NCBI RefSeq assembly: GCF_000764305.2
Contig: NW_025938050.1
Location: 62,001-126,000, forward strand
Length of the DNA: 64,000 bases
Reading direction: 5' to 3'
From: Hyalella azteca
Lineage: Eukaryota; Arthropoda; Malacostraca; Amphipoda; Hyalellidae
Under the pieces are notes generated by a model. The model was not told the origin of the DNA. It was given only the letters and a program-made list of their open reading frames with translations, and did not search any database. The stretch's first letter is position 1, and every line of letters begins with the position of its first letter. The position numbers were made by a program, and so were the translations under genes. This document shows positions 1 through 9,891 of this stretch, one piece after another.

Positions 1-57
1 TGATAATAGATAAAAACGACTATGAACAACATTCAAATGAATTAGTTTTGTTTATTA

Positions 58-402
58 GCCTACGCAAAGCCCCAATGCCTACGCAAAGCCCCAATGCCTA
101 CGCAATGCCACAAAGCCTACGCAAAGCCACAATGCCTACGCAATGCCACAAAGCCTACGCAAAGCCCAAATGCCTACGCAAAGCCCCAATGCCTACGCAA
201 AGCCCCAATGCCTACGCAAAGCCACAAAGCCTACGCAAAGCCACAATGCCTACGCAAAGCCACAATGCCTACGCAAAGCCACAATGCCTACGCAAAGCCA
301 CAATGCCTACGCAAAGCCACAATGCCTACGCAAAGCCACAATGCCTACGCAAAGCCACAATGCCTACGCAACGCCCCAATGCCTACACAAAGCCCCAATG
401 CA
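58..402. repeat. 19-bp minisatellite
   Basis: About 18 copies of GCCTACGCAAAGCCACAAT with few variants, ending about 14 bp from the donor of CEP104 TOG exon 5. Confidence 0.95.
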
Positions 403-415
403 GCCGGGGGAGGAC

Positions 416-629
416 CTGGAGGTCGATGAGCTCGAGCTGCTCGAAGAGGTTCCTGAAGAGGACGTTGCGGCGCTGAGGATCCTGCTCGCTGGGCAGGACT
501 CGGCGCACGGCCTGCGGGTGGCGGCGGTACAGCGTCAGCAGGGCGCGCTCTCCAGACTTGCGGACATCGCTGCCGGGGTGCTGCGCCGCTGACAGTGCCA
601 GCTCTGCCAGCTGACGGGGGGTGAACCCG
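416..629 (-). CDS. CEP104: CEP104 TOG exon 5
   Basis: 71 codons: GFTPRQLAELALSAAQHPGS, DVRKSGERALLTLYRRHPQA, VRRVLPSEQDPQRRNVLFRN, LFEQLELIDLQ. Strong match to the last TOG helices (EVRExAVRIILDMYRxH ... RRNILYKTIFE). Entry phase 2 is correct for exon 4; exit phase 0 uses a weak donor CAG/GTCCTC. A 19-bp array starts about 14 bp past the donor; a 28-bp array abuts the acceptor. Confidence 0.88.
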
Positions 630-636
630 CTGTGTC

Positions 637-1345
637 GGGATACATGATACATGTCAGAGGACATGTGATACGTGATACATGTCAGAGTACATGTGATACA
701 TGATACATGTCAGGGGACATGTGATACGTGATACATGTCAGTGGACATGTGATACATGATACATGTCACGGGACATGTGATACATGTCAGGGGACATGTG
801 ATACGTGATACATGTCAGAGGACATGTGATACATGATACATGTCAGAGGACATTTGATACATGATACATGTCAGGGGACATGCGATACATGATACATGTC
901 AGAGGACATGTGATACATGATACATGCCAGAGGACATGTGATACATGATACATGTCAGAGGACATGTGATACGTGATACATGTCAGAGGACATATGATAC
1001 ATGATACATGTCAGGGGACATTTGATACATGATGCATGTCAGAGGACATGTGATACATGATACATGTCAGAGGACATGTGATACATGATGCATGTCAGGG
1101 GACATGTGATACATGATACATGTCAGAGGACATGTGATACATGATACATGTCACGGGACATGTGATACATGTCAGAGGACATGTGATACATGATACATGT
1201 CAGAGGACATGTGATACATGATACATGACAGAGGGCATGTGATACGTGATACATGTCAGAGGACATGTGACACACGACGGATCTTAGAGGACATGTGATG
1301 TTGTAGGACATGTGATACACGATACATGTCAGAGGACATGTGTAT
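637..1345. repeat. 28-bp minisatellite
   Basis: About 25 copies with the core ATACATGTCAGAGGACATGT; CATGT/ACATG palindromes give each unit dyad symmetry. It starts 8 bp from the acceptor of CEP104 TOG exon 5 and its unit resembles the sequence before that acceptor (ATGTATC). Confidence 0.95.
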
Positions 1346-1473
1346 AGGGCGAACAAATGTCAGGGGAAATGTGTCGTGAAGAACCGCACTGTTCAAGGCG
1401 GACGCGGTGCGGTAATTGGAGGCCGTCTAAACTTTAACGGGCTTTCACGACCAGGATCAGCAAAATGAGGGAC

Positions 1474-1624
1474 CTGGGCCTATACTTTCAAAAAAAGTTA
1501 AGAGAGCGGAAGTTCATCAGCCAATCATTGACGGCCTTTCAAGCCAAATCCACCAATCATAGACAAGAATATAGAGCGTAAGTACTTACGTTCACTTAGC
1601 GAATTTTGAAAGTATAGCCCCTGG
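1474..1624. mobile_element. MITE family 1, copy a
   Basis: About 150 bp with inverted ends GGGCCTATACTTTCAAAA ... TTTTGAAAGTATAGCCCC and an internal CAGCCAATCATTGACGGC / CCACCAATCATAGAC pair. Near-identical elements lie at 18445 (inverted) and 53010. Confidence 0.8.
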
Positions 1625-2074
1625 ACTACTGAGACAGGTGAAAACACTTGGGACTGTACTCACTGGAGAGGTGAAAGGACAGATATATCATACTGGAGAG
1701 GTGATAGGACAGATATATCATACTGTTCACGTGGAAGATGATAACCGGACTGGCTGCACACTTTGAAAGTGAGAAGGGGACCCATTGTGAGGGCATATAG
1801 GTATCCAAAGGGACAAGCTGTTGGGGCTGATTCCTATAGGTCTCACGAGTAGCACGCTGAGGAAGGAAGACATCAAGGGACATGTTGTGGCTATTGGTCA
1901 CATAGGAAAACTGCTATTGCGGGTGGACACCTGCAGTGAGAACCTAGCTGGTGTCGGTATTCTTTTAGATTGAAGATGCGATGTGAATGTTGTGCTACGC
2001 TGAAAATGTATTGTTGTCTGTTGTACAACAATGGCTAATGGTAAGAGGCCAACGATAACAATAGTTGTACTCAC

Positions 2075-2173
2075 GTTTCTCTGTCCTTGGGAAGCGGTAC
2101 GTCAGCCATCCTGCAGAGCTGCATCTCCACCACCGTCACACGGCACAGAGCTGACCGAGGGTGGACAGAGTGG
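2075..2173 (-). CDS. CEP104: CEP104 TOG exon 4
   Basis: HSVHPRSALCRVTVVEMQLC then RMADVPLPKDRE and two bases. Weakly conserved in sequence, but 99 bp, phases 2 and 2, acceptor AATCAG and donor GTGAGT all fit between TOG exons 3 and 5, and the segment aligns with VQPLKANSSVHLAMSQMGLL in human. The acceptor choice is set by phase. Confidence 0.72.
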
Positions 2174-2187
2174 CTGATTGGTCTGGT

Positions 2188-2391
2188 CAGCTCTGTCCCT
2201 ATGTTACCAGCTCCTCTGCCCAGCACATGACATGAGTTATTGCCTGCCAGACGCCCAGCTCTGTCCCTATGTTGCCAGTTCCTCTGCCCAGCACATGACA
2301 TGAGTTATTAGCTGCCAGACGCCCAGCTCTGTCCCTATGTTGCCAGCTCCCCTGCCCAGCACATGACATGAGTTATTGCCTGCCAGACGCC
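2188..2391. repeat. 68-bp tandem repeat, three copies
   Basis: Unit starts CAGCTCTGTCCCTATGTTGC and includes CAGCACATGACATGAGTTAT; it lies just upstream of the acceptor of CEP104 TOG exon 4 and shares CAGCTCTGT with the exon region. Confidence 0.85.
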
Positions 2392-2537
2392 TTTGATCTC
2401 GAGGTCTTGAACCTGGTGGGGTGCCAACCTCATGAGGAGGTTCACCTGAAGAAGAGGTCAACCCAGCGGAAAGTATTCACCATACAACGGAGACTAAGAG
2501 CACCTCCTGGTGGGGAGTTCCCTGGGTGGCCACTCAC

Positions 2538-2675
2538 CTCGCTAGGGAGTATGTGAGCATCTGGTCTAGGGCGGTGACGGCGAGCTGTCGCGCCCTAGCC
2601 GCGTTGTCGGCGGTCTTGGAGAGGAGGTCTGGCAGGAGCTGGTCTAGCGCTGCAGCGCACTCCTTGCGCGAGACC
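2538..2675 (-). CDS. CEP104: CEP104 TOG exon 3
   Basis: VSRKECAAALDQLLPDLLSK, TADNAARARQLAVTALDQML, TYSLA. Matches the TOG repeat helix with LLxKTxDxxARxRxxAV. Phases 2 and 2, acceptor CGCACAG, donor GTGAGT. Confidence 0.87.
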
Positions 2676-2687
2676 CTGTGCGTAGAG

Positions 2688-2850
2688 ACAGAATACTGCG
2701 TGTAGTGCAGAATTGGGGACAGAATACTGCGTGTAGTGCAGAATTGGGGACAGAATACTGCGTGTAGTGCGGAATTGGGGACAGAACACTGCGTGTAGTG
2801 CAGAATTGGGGACAGATCACTGCGTGAAGTTTATAATGGGAGACAAAATA
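2688..2850. repeat. 31-bp minisatellite
   Basis: Five copies containing GACAGAATACTGCGTGTAGT, immediately upstream of the acceptor of CEP104 TOG exon 3, whose branch/acceptor region (CTACGCACAG) resembles the unit. Confidence 0.9.
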
Positions 2851-3093
2851 TTGAGTGTAAGGCAGTAGGGCAGAAGGTTTCTTACACACTCGTACCAGTC
2901 ACAGACAAGTGTCGTGTCGAGGTGCAAGAGGGGCCAGTATATGCTTGTTACTGTGCAGGCACTCTGCAGTAACTGTAGCTGTTCAGTAGTTCACGCCTCA
3001 TATTTCATTCAGATTAATTAGTCACAAGTCAGCAGCACATCAGTAACACACAAGTCATACAATATGCAGAGTTTCACACAAAAGTGAATGGCC

Positions 3094-3276
3094 CCACTAG
3101 ACTTGCAAACCTCACTAGTTTCACTAGTCACATTTGCCCAACTGGTCTTACTAGCCCCACTAGACCCACTAGTCTCACTAGTCACATCTGCCCCACTGGT
3201 CTTACTAGCCCCACTAGACTCACTAGCCCCACTAGACCCACTAGTCTCACTAGTCACATTTGCCCCACTAGCCCAC
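3094..3276. repeat. Degenerate CACTAG-rich array at a donor
   Basis: Units such as CCCCACTAGACCCACTAGTC and TCACTAGTCACATCTGCCCC repeat up to the donor of CEP104 TOG exon 2; the donor sequence itself (GTGGGCTAGTGGGG on the minus strand) is the first partial unit. Confidence 0.85.
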
Positions 3277-3396
3277 CTGTGTGCTGGAAGGAAGATGGTG
3301 AGCAGGACGCTGAGTGCAGCACACGCAAGCTGTGCGACGCTGAACACCTTGTCGCGCACCCCGCGCTGGATGAGCTGAACTGCCGCCCGCAGCACT
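3277..3396 (-). CDS. CEP104: CEP104 TOG exon 2
   Basis: VLRAAVQLIQRGVRDKVFSV then AQLACAALSVLLTIFLPAH, matching LRASVFLVRRAIKDIVTSVF of human CEP104. Phases 2 in and 2 out fit both neighbours. Acceptor GCGCAG, donor GTGGGC. The donor runs straight into a CTAGTGGGG-type array; the acceptor side carries a long ACAGCCCCGTA-type degenerate array. Confidence 0.87.
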
Positions 3397-3404
3397 CTGC
3401 GCGG

Positions 3405-3835
3405 GGGGTTTTACGGGGCTGTTACGGGGCTGTTGTGGGGCTGTTACGGGGCTTTTACGGTGCTGTTAGGGGGGATACAGCCCTGTTATGGGGCTGTTGT
3501 GGGGCTTTTACGGTGCTATTACGGTGCTGTTAGGGGGACTGTTACAGCCCTGTTGTGGGGCTGTTGCGGTGCTGTTAGGGGGCTGTTACGATGCTGTTAC
3601 GGAGCTGTTACGATGCAGATATTGGATGTTGTGGGGCCGCTACGGTGATGTTAAGGAACTGTTGTGGCTGTTAAGATGGTGTTCATGGCTGACATGGGAC
3701 TGCACTGGGCTGTTGCATGGCTATTAAGACGCTGTTATATGACTGTTAAAGAGATGTTCCATCGCTGTTACAGGACTATTATAGGGCAGTTACAGGGAAG
3801 TTACGGGGCAGTTACGTAGCTTTTACTAAGCTGTT
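3405..3835. repeat. Degenerate GTTACGGGGCT array
   Basis: Variants of TTACGGGGCTGTTGTGGGGC decay with distance from the acceptor of CEP104 TOG exon 2. On the minus strand each unit contains CCCCGTAACAG, a pyrimidine-rich AG end resembling that acceptor. Confidence 0.85.
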
Positions 3836-3970
3836 CCAGTACTTTTAAAATTAAAAATTTCATAAAAAGTAAGATTTTGTTACCATATATATATGAATCG
3901 TGATCATTGAAGTCATTATTGTTATACTTATTTGTCCATGGCGAATTTAATCAATAATACACCAAACTAC

Positions 3971-4074
3971 CTGTCGGGGGTTGCGCTGAGCGGACAGCTC
4001 TCCTGCAGCGCCTCCTGCAGCAGCAGCAACCCTGCCTCCTTGTCGGAGTAGCTCTTGCTGTAGCACTTATCCAC
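3971..4074 (-). CDS. CEP104: CEP104 TOG exon 1
   Basis: VDKCYSKSYSDKEAGLLLLQ then EALQESCPLSATPD plus two bases. Corresponds to the first TOG helix pair (AYCKTWSYREDALLALSKKL in human). Acceptor GTGCAG (phase 0, fitting the 11536 exon), donor GTAGTT, exit phase 2. The acceptor and first eight exon bases are reiterated in a 28-bp array immediately upstream (4075-4225). Confidence 0.85.
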
Positions 4075-4225
4075 CTGCACGTACACGTGTACACTTATCC
4101 ACGTGCACGTACCCGTGTACACTTATCCACGTGCACGTACACGTGTACACTTATCCACCTGCACGTACACGTGTACACTTATCCACCTGCACGTACACGT
4201 GTACACTTATCCACCTGCACGTACA
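4075..4225. repeat. 28-bp array built from an acceptor
   Basis: Six units with CTTATCCACCTGCACGTACA; on the minus strand each carries the acceptor and exon start GTGCAG/GTGGATAA of the CEP104 exon at 4074. It ends abruptly against the next, unrelated array. Confidence 0.92.
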
Positions 4226-4228
4226 CAA

Positions 4229-4402
4229 AGATGTCTATAAAAAATTCGTAAGATGTCTATAAAAAATTCGTAAGATGTCTATCAAAAATTCGTAAGATGT
4301 CTATCAAAAATTCGTAAGATGTCTATCAAAAATTCGTAAGATGTCTATCAAAAATTCGTAATATCTCTATCAAAAATTGGTAAGATTTATCCAAAATTCG
4401 TA
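4229..4402. repeat. 22-bp array next to the NF1 exon B donor
   Basis: About eight units of AAGATGTCTATCAAAAATTC plus GT, most degenerate nearest the NF1 donor. It abuts the CEP104 array at about 4226, a likely false join. Confidence 0.92.
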
Positions 4403-4416
4403 AGCTGTTCACTTGC

Positions 4417-4606
4417 CTCCAGTTTGATGTGTGCCTGCTTGCATATGGCGATGTGTGCGCCGATGTTGCAGTTGGCGTAGTCCTTGTGGCGCAGCAGGAA
4501 GGCGTTGCGGCACACTAGGATGTCCCGTAGCCACTTCAGGATCTCCGTGTAGTTGAAGATGGTGTGTTGGGTGAGCTTCTGGGAGATGGAGAACAGCACC
4601 TGCGAA
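4417..4606 (-). CDS. NF1: Neurofibromin (NF1) internal exon B, fragment
   Basis: Continues exon A in phase: (S)SQVLFSISQKLTQHTIFNY, TEILKWLRDILVCRNAFLLR, HKDYANCNIGAHIAICKQAH, IKLE. Matches human SSQMLFYICKKL ... TEILKWLREILICRNKFLL ... ICRQAQTKLE. The exon ends at the conserved KLE boundary with a GC donor (GAG/GCAAGT), a near-perfect GC-AG type site. A 22-bp array begins a few bases after the donor. Confidence 0.9.
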
Positions 4607-5059
4607 CTGCCGGGGTACAGTTGTGAGTATACGGTATGGAACAAGCAGAAGTGTGCACCTAGTAACTAGTGCGATGTGACACTAACAAGTAGGAACTGTG
4701 CACCTAGTAACTAGTACGATGTGTCACTAACAAGCAAAAACTGTGCACCTAGTAACTGCTAAGAACTAGTTTCCGGAAAACCGCCCTTGCAAACTGACAA
4801 TAACGACTGTCATCCAAGTCAGGATGTAAAACAAATTCAGGAACAATAAATAAATAAACTCAAAAACTGAAAACCTGGGTTCTCCAATGGGCTTCTTCAG
4901 GAGGTTATGTGCATCTCACCATAAGTTCATAATAGATATCAATGAGTGTCAACACTCATTACTTACACTCAATATTTCAGGCCTGAATAAATGCCTAGAA
5001 AAATTAGATGGGAGCTATTACATCTCGATCACTCAATCAACTAGACAAAGTATCATTGG

Positions 5060-5215
5060 GGGTACGTAAAAGTATGTAAAAAACTTACTTTTACGTAAGT
5101 TTTTTTTTTTACAACTGTACTTTTACGTAAGTAAAAGTACGGTTGGAGAACAGCGGGGTTGTCTGTATACGCTGGTCCTTCACTATGGCATTTTACGTAA
5201 GTAAAAGTACGTACA
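5060..5215. repeat. Palindromic TTACGTAA-rich stretch in an NF1 intron
   Basis: Several overlapping inverted repeats of ACTTTTACGTAAGTAAAAGT with a poly-T run, just past the donor of NF1 exon A. Possibly a small inverted-repeat element. Confidence 0.6.
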
Positions 5216-5234
5216 AGAAAATTTAGCTGTATAC

Positions 5235-5422
5235 CTGACGTCCCAGAAGGTGTTTATGGGCGCCTCAGGGTTCCACATCTCAATTTTCTCCGGCTGGTGG
5301 AGGACAAGGAGCGCCTCCATGGCCTCAGCAGCGACGTCAGGCATGGAGTGGTTGTGCACTAGCGACACCAGCCCGTTGATCAGCTCCAGGGTGCTGCTCT
5401 GGATCTCGTGACCCGCCTTGCC
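5235..5422 (-). CDS. NF1: Neurofibromin (NF1) internal exon A, fragment
   Basis: Neurofibromin is a large Ras GTPase-activating protein. This exon encodes a segment of the helical N-terminal half, well before the GAP domain: GKAGHEIQSSTLELINGLVS, LVHNHSMPDVAAEAMEALLV, LHQPEKIEMWNPEAPINTFW, DV. It matches human ELITGLVQLVPQSHMPEIAQ followed by EAMEALLVLHQ and WNPDAPVETFWEI. Acceptor ACTCAG, donor GTATAC, exit phase 2. Only this exon and the next are present in 64 kb, although NF1 genes have dozens of exons, and they sit between CEP104 exons, so the piece is probably misplaced by assembly. Confidence 0.9.
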
Positions 5423-5566
5423 CTGAGTAATTATTATTGCTTTATCTTCTTTGATAACGAGCAAGATGACTTACTTAACAAGGGCCACGAGCAGTAATTA
5501 TCATTGCTTTATGACGATAACGAGAAACGTTTTTGATAACGAGCAAGATGACTTACTTAACAAGGG

Positions 5567-5708
5567 TCATGAGCATATTCAGCACCAACATTTCACTCAT
5601 ATTGAGCATGAGCACGTCACTCACATTGAGCATGAGCACGTCTCTCACGTTGAGCACAAACATTTCACTCACGTTGAGCATGAGCACGTCACTCACGTTG
5701 AGCATGAG
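5567..5708. repeat. 24-bp minisatellite
   Basis: Six units of GAGCATGAGCACGTCACTCA plus CGTT, cut by adapter 1; a 90-bp direct duplication (GATAACGAGCAAGATGACTT) precedes it at 5453-5565. Confidence 0.9.
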
Positions 5709-5746
5709 CTGTCTCTTATACACATCTAGATGTGTATAAGAGACAG
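5709..5746. other. Nextera mate-pair junction adapter 1
   Basis: Exact 38-bp palindrome: CTGTCTCTTATACACATCT followed by its reverse complement, the Tn5 mosaic-end circularisation junction. A library artefact, not genomic DNA. It joins a 24-bp array on its left to the zinc-finger block on its right. Confidence 0.98.
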
Positions 5747-6845
5747 GCCCAGGACTGCGATGTCCCCTACTGCCCAGGACTGCGATGTCCCTTACTGTCC
5801 ATTATTTCCATATCTGATCAAAAAAGAGGGCGAATTTGGAAGCAAAATCAACCGAAAATTGGCAAAGTGGCCGTAATTTCTAAAAAAAACGCAAGTTTGA
5901 GATCCATATTATCATTTGCTAGTACTACATTCCATCGAGAATTCAGAAAACCTTCTTGCAGATGGCAGACAAAAATTTCATTGTGAGGATGGTGTCTGAA
6001 TTTTTAAACTGGGTTCGATTTTCTTCAACTTGTCCAACTTCTTCAACGAAACTCGCCTTTAAGAGCAAAAGCTGCGTGATCTTCAATTTATTAAGTGATA
6101 TGATTGACTTTATCAATTACATTTGATATAATCTATTGGGACGTGCAAGTCTATCAAGTCTGAAAATAATGGCCAAAGAATTCCAGGCTCCCGGAAGCTA
6201 GCTTCCCTTTACATTTTTTTCGAAAGTGCGAGGAACCACGAAGTTCAACACGCTAGCATAACCTCTAAAATAAATAACTGTACATAATAGGCTAAAAACA
6301 ATAATTCTTCAGTCTTCTGGCGCAGTCGTCATGTCTGTATTTATATTATCTCTGTTCAAATATATTATGCAGTTTTCGTCTCTATACACTCTGGACTAAC
6401 GTTGTTACAACGTCACTTGCCTGAAAAGCGAATCCTTCTTCCCCCTCGAAACCTCCCTGCCCTAACGCTACTCAAGTCTGCAACTAAGTTTTTAAAAAGA
6501 AATAAGCTCGGCTTTATCAGTAACTTGGTTATAATAAATTTAATGAGTAATAGGGTGCAGAAAAATGGCTACGTAGATGCCAGAATTTAACAGCTGTCTG
6601 AGTCTACAATAGTTAGGCATAAATCTATTATAAGATCGTTTATTTACAGACATCACAACGAATTTCAAGCGACGGAAACTTCGTTAAATTATTAGGAAAT
6701 AAGAGCGCAAATAACAATAAGCACCCATACTATCTATTTTATAATGAAAATTATACCTAAAGGGCCAGTCAATTCACCTACTTCCAGCAGAACCAACTGT
6801 TCATATAATTTTTTATCTATTTTTATATACAATACCGCAATGAAC
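5747..6845. other. No gene seen
   Basis: AT-rich unique sequence after a short 25-bp duplication (CCCAGGACTGCGATGTCCC) next to adapter 1. No exon with convincing splice sites on either strand. Confidence 0.6.
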
Positions 6846-7045
6846 AGCTCGGTACTGTGGTCCCGGCAGCTGGGCAACACGGTCCAGGCAGCTCGGTACT
6901 GTGGTCCCGGCAGCAACACAGTCCAGGCAGCTCGGTACTGTGGTCCCCGCAGCTGGGCAGCACGGTCCAGGCAGCTCGGTACTGTGGTACCGGCAGCTGG
7001 GCAACACGGTCCAGGCAACTCGGTACTGCGGTGCCGATAGCTGCA
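6846..7045. repeat. About 44-bp minisatellite
   Basis: Five units containing CAGCTCGGTACTGTGGTCCC and GGCAGCTGGGCAACACGGTC. Confidence 0.9.
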
Positions 7046-7823
7046 AATGGGCAACACATAAACCGTCGCCAATGCTATTCCTACCAAAAGGCCTGGTAAC
7101 GAGAGTTTACCGCCTCGCGACGTTGGGTCGGAATGCGTAACACGAGAACGTGGCAGCACTAAATAAATATGAAAACAAGTTGCTGTAAATTATAAAGCCT
7201 GTCAGCAGGCGCGGAATTATTCATCTTCATCGTCAGGACGTGACGATTTTTCAGTAATTCTTTCGTCTCAACACCGGCGTGGCGATTTTCGCACGCACGG
7301 CACCTCCTCTCCCGGCCACGTCCTGACGCACGTCGTCGCCCCAGCGCCGGTCACCGTCATGGCGAGTGTGGTCGCCACGTCTGGAAGGGTCGCCTTGACG
7401 TGTGTCTTCACCATATCTATAGGCGTCATCATGACGTGTGTGGTTATCATGACGGGCGTGGTGGCCGTGACTAGAGCCATCGTCATGACGAACGTGGTCG
7501 TCATGCCGACTTTCCGTCGTGGCACTGGAGGGCCTGCAGCGCTCAGGACGAGGCAGCGCTGTAACAAAATATTGTCCATTGAGAGGACGCTGGGGGGGAG
7601 GTGTGGGGGGGGGTTTATGTGAATTTGAACGCGCTGTAGTGGGTGATCGGACGGGTAAGAGACGAAAAGAAAATTAAAGTTAACGGGCAATAAAAGCAAA
7701 ACGATGATAAAGATTAGGATGATATTAGAAGCGGGACCGTAATAGAGACAAGAAGGTATGAGTAATAGAGGTAATGAAGGTAAGAAGGTAATGAAGGTAA
7801 GAAAGTAATAAAGATAATAGATA
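7046..7823. other. Probable CEP104 3' flank, with a CGTCATGACG-rich stretch
   Basis: Downstream of the CEP104 stop. 7330-7520 is a degenerate array of GTCATGACG-type units; 7740-7840 is GTAATGAAGGTAAGAA-rich. No gene recognised. TTTATT-type A-rich stretches on the minus strand could hold a polyA signal. Confidence 0.5.
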
Positions 7824-8197
7824 TTAGGTATAATGAAGACCAATATACGCACTGTGAGGCCCTCTGGCCTCCGTGGCCCGCCGGTCCCCCCGCAGGAGGG
7901 AAGCGCCCCCCTCCCCACCCTGGTCTGCCGACGCTGTCCTCCTCAGGCCCCCGTAGTGGGGGTGAGTGTCCCCCCCAGCGTTGAAGTCACCCACGCCCCC
8001 GGGGTCCTTCTCCTTCCCCCTAGACTGGGGCTGGGGAAAGTCTCGGGTCGCAACGGGTCTGGGGAAGTCATGGCGGGCCCTGGGGTTGGCGGGGCAGCAG
8101 TTGGGGCCCGGCAGGAGATGGGCCTGCCAGGCCTCTTCCCCCCCGTGAGGGACGACCCCGTGACACAGCGGGCACACCCCCGCAGGGGGTTGAACAA
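7824..8197 (-). CDS. CEP104: CEP104 terminal exon (last zinc finger and C-terminus)
   Basis: VQPPAGVCPLCHGVVPHGGE, EAWQAHLLPGPNCCPANPRA, then a basic and glycine-rich tail ending YIGLHYT and stop at 7824. CPLCHxxxxxGEEAWxAHLxGPxxC is the last CEP104 zinc finger. Entry phase 1 fits the exon at 8711. The GC-rich tail after ARH is unlike the human tail, and a further splice inside it cannot be excluded. Confidence 0.82.
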
Positions 8198-8611
8198 CTG
8201 CGGGAGGGTGAACGGGGGTGTAAGGCTAATTAATACGCAACAAATAAAATATATTTATCATATATAGGGTAACGTGGGGCAGCGCGCCCCCCACTTTTTT
8301 TAGACTAAATTTTTGATGAAGTTTTAATTGATACGAGGTGGTTCTTTGTTTTGTTTAAAGGTGCAACTAATGAGGAATGTATGATGTGAATTAGACGCCT
8401 ATAGAGTTATTCAATTTTTAATGAAACACCATTTTGTAAAAAGTGTCAAAATGGGCCCATTGCCCCAACCCTGGGGCAATGGGCCCATGGGCTTGGGGCA
8501 AGGCGCCCACCCTTGGTCCCTTTACCACAATTGCATATTTTTCGTTTAAAAATGATAAAACAACACTTTACAGTTAAAAATAAGAAAATGTAATAAAAAA
8601 TATGACAACGT

Positions 8612-8710
8612 GAGGGCACCATGTGAGGGCACCATGTGAGGGCACCATGTGAGGGCACCATGTGAGGGCACCATGTGAGGGCACCATGTGAGGGCACCAA
8701 GTGAGGGTAC
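8612..8710. repeat. 13-bp array built from a donor
   Basis: Seven copies of GTGAGGGCACCAT; on the minus strand the unit (GTGCCCTCACATG) resembles the donor GTACCCTCACTTG of the CEP104 exon at 8711, where the array starts. Confidence 0.9.
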
Positions 8711-8815
8711 CTGGACATGGCGGGGTGGCGGCGGCGTGGTGGCGCCAGTCCCGGACGGTGACCGCCGTCCCGCAGCGTCCGCAGCGGCGGTACAGCGGCG
8801 ACGCCTGGCACTCTC
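8711..8815 (-). CDS. CEP104: CEP104 zinc-finger exon 2
   Basis: (G)ECQASPLYRRCGRCGTAVT, VRDWRHHAAATPPCP and one base; the C-x2-C ... H-H ... C spacing follows human CYRCSEAVFKEELPRHIKHKDC. Acceptor GGACAG, donor GTACCC. A seven-copy 13-bp array of donor-like sequence (GTGCCCTCACATG) begins within 20 bp of the donor. Confidence 0.85.
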
Positions 8816-9153
8816 CTGTCCAGTGGCAAACCAGAGATTTTTTTAGAATCTCTTCATTTTCAATTCCCTCATTTACTCAAGATTTAAACCAATATCTCTA
8901 TTATCTTATGCCTGATTATGCTGGTATCCAAGACACTTTGATGGTCTACTTATTGGACTCAAAATGGAACTGGAGGAAAAGTCTAAGAAACTCTCTGCTT
9001 TTTCACTATGCAGTCTCCTGCCCAGCGCACGGACGTCGTAAAAAATTATCATCACAAGAGACATTCATCCGCTGGGTGAAATGGGCACCCACTAAAGTGA
9101 ATGAGGGTGAGTATTCACTCTCAGGTGAACTACAGGTGAGGAATAGTACTCAC

Positions 9154-9299
9154 CCAGCAGGTGGGTGCAGAGGGTGGCGACCTCGACGACCTGCCGGCAG
9201 TGGGGGCAGCGGGTGAGCAGTGGACACCCGCGCCAGTAGTGCGCGTCCAGCCCGCCGCTGCCGCACCCAGCGTCACCCCGACCGCAGAATATGCACGTC
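9154..9299 (-). CDS. CEP104: CEP104 zinc-finger exon 1
   Basis: TCIFCGRGDAGCGSGGLDAH, YWRGCPLLTRCPHCRQVVEV, ATLCTHLL. The CIFCG, GLDxHYWxxCxxLTRCxHCxQVVE pattern is diagnostic of the CEP104 C-terminal zinc-finger domain. Acceptor CGCCAG, donor GTGAGT. The acceptor plus exon start is present a second time at about 9360-9375, inside a 24-bp array. Confidence 0.9.
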
Positions 9300-9665
9300 C
9301 TGGCGAAACAAATACATCAACACATGGAGAAACAAGTGTTTCAACAAGCTGCAACACCCAAGAATATGCACGTCCTGGCGAAACAAATATATCAACACAC
9401 GGCAAAATAGATATATCAACACACGGCGGAAGAAGTGTTTCAGCACACGGAGAAACAAGTGTTTCAACATACGGCGGAACAAGTGTTTCAACATACGGCG
9501 GAACAAGTGTTTCAACACACGGCAAACAAGTGTTTCAACACACGGCAAACAAGTGTTTCAACACACGGCGAAACAAGTGTTTCAACACATGGCGAAACAA
9601 GTGTTTCAACACACGGCGCAACAAGTGTTTCAACACATGGCGAAACAATTATAGTGTTTCAACAC
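9298..9665. repeat. 24-bp array at a CEP104 acceptor
   Basis: About fourteen units around ACAAGTGTTTCAACACACGG plus CGAA. A second copy of the exon start and acceptor (AATATGCACGTCCTGGCGAA) is embedded at about 9362-9381. Confidence 0.92.
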
Positions 9666-9775
9666 AGCTCGTTAAGATGCGAAGGGCAATAAGCAGAAAC
9701 GCGAAACTGTAAGTGAAGACGTGAAGGGCGATCCAAAAATTCCACCAATATTCAATATATTAATTTATCACGTAC

Positions 9776-9891
9776 TTGTCATCCGTCGTGTCTAGGGGCG
9801 AGAGCTGGGTATCACCAGGAGATCCCCCCAGCGAGTTGTGAGGATGACAAGGTTCCTTCAACAGCTCGTCCTGCCGCACCTCCTGCAGATC
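9776..9891 (-). CDS. CEP104: CEP104 linker exon before the zinc fingers
   Basis: DLQEVRQDELLKEPCHPHNS, LGGSPGDTQLSPLDTTDD plus two bases. Poorly conserved linker, but entry phase 0 fits the end of TOG exon 5 and exit phase 2 fits the zinc-finger exon at 9299. Acceptor CTACAG, donor GTACGT. By phase it should follow 416-629, which lies more than 9 kb to its left instead of to its right. Confidence 0.72.

Noticed and set aside
4229..5708. A genuine CEP104-NF1 fusion gene
   Set aside because: The joining intron would be two abutting arrays, the exons return to CEP104 sequence afterwards, and an adapter bounds the piece; misassembly explains it better.
5732..5986. Frame beginning MYKRQ and others ending LSLIHI or SYTHLDVYKRQ
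   Set aside because: These peptides are translations of the Nextera junction, not proteins.
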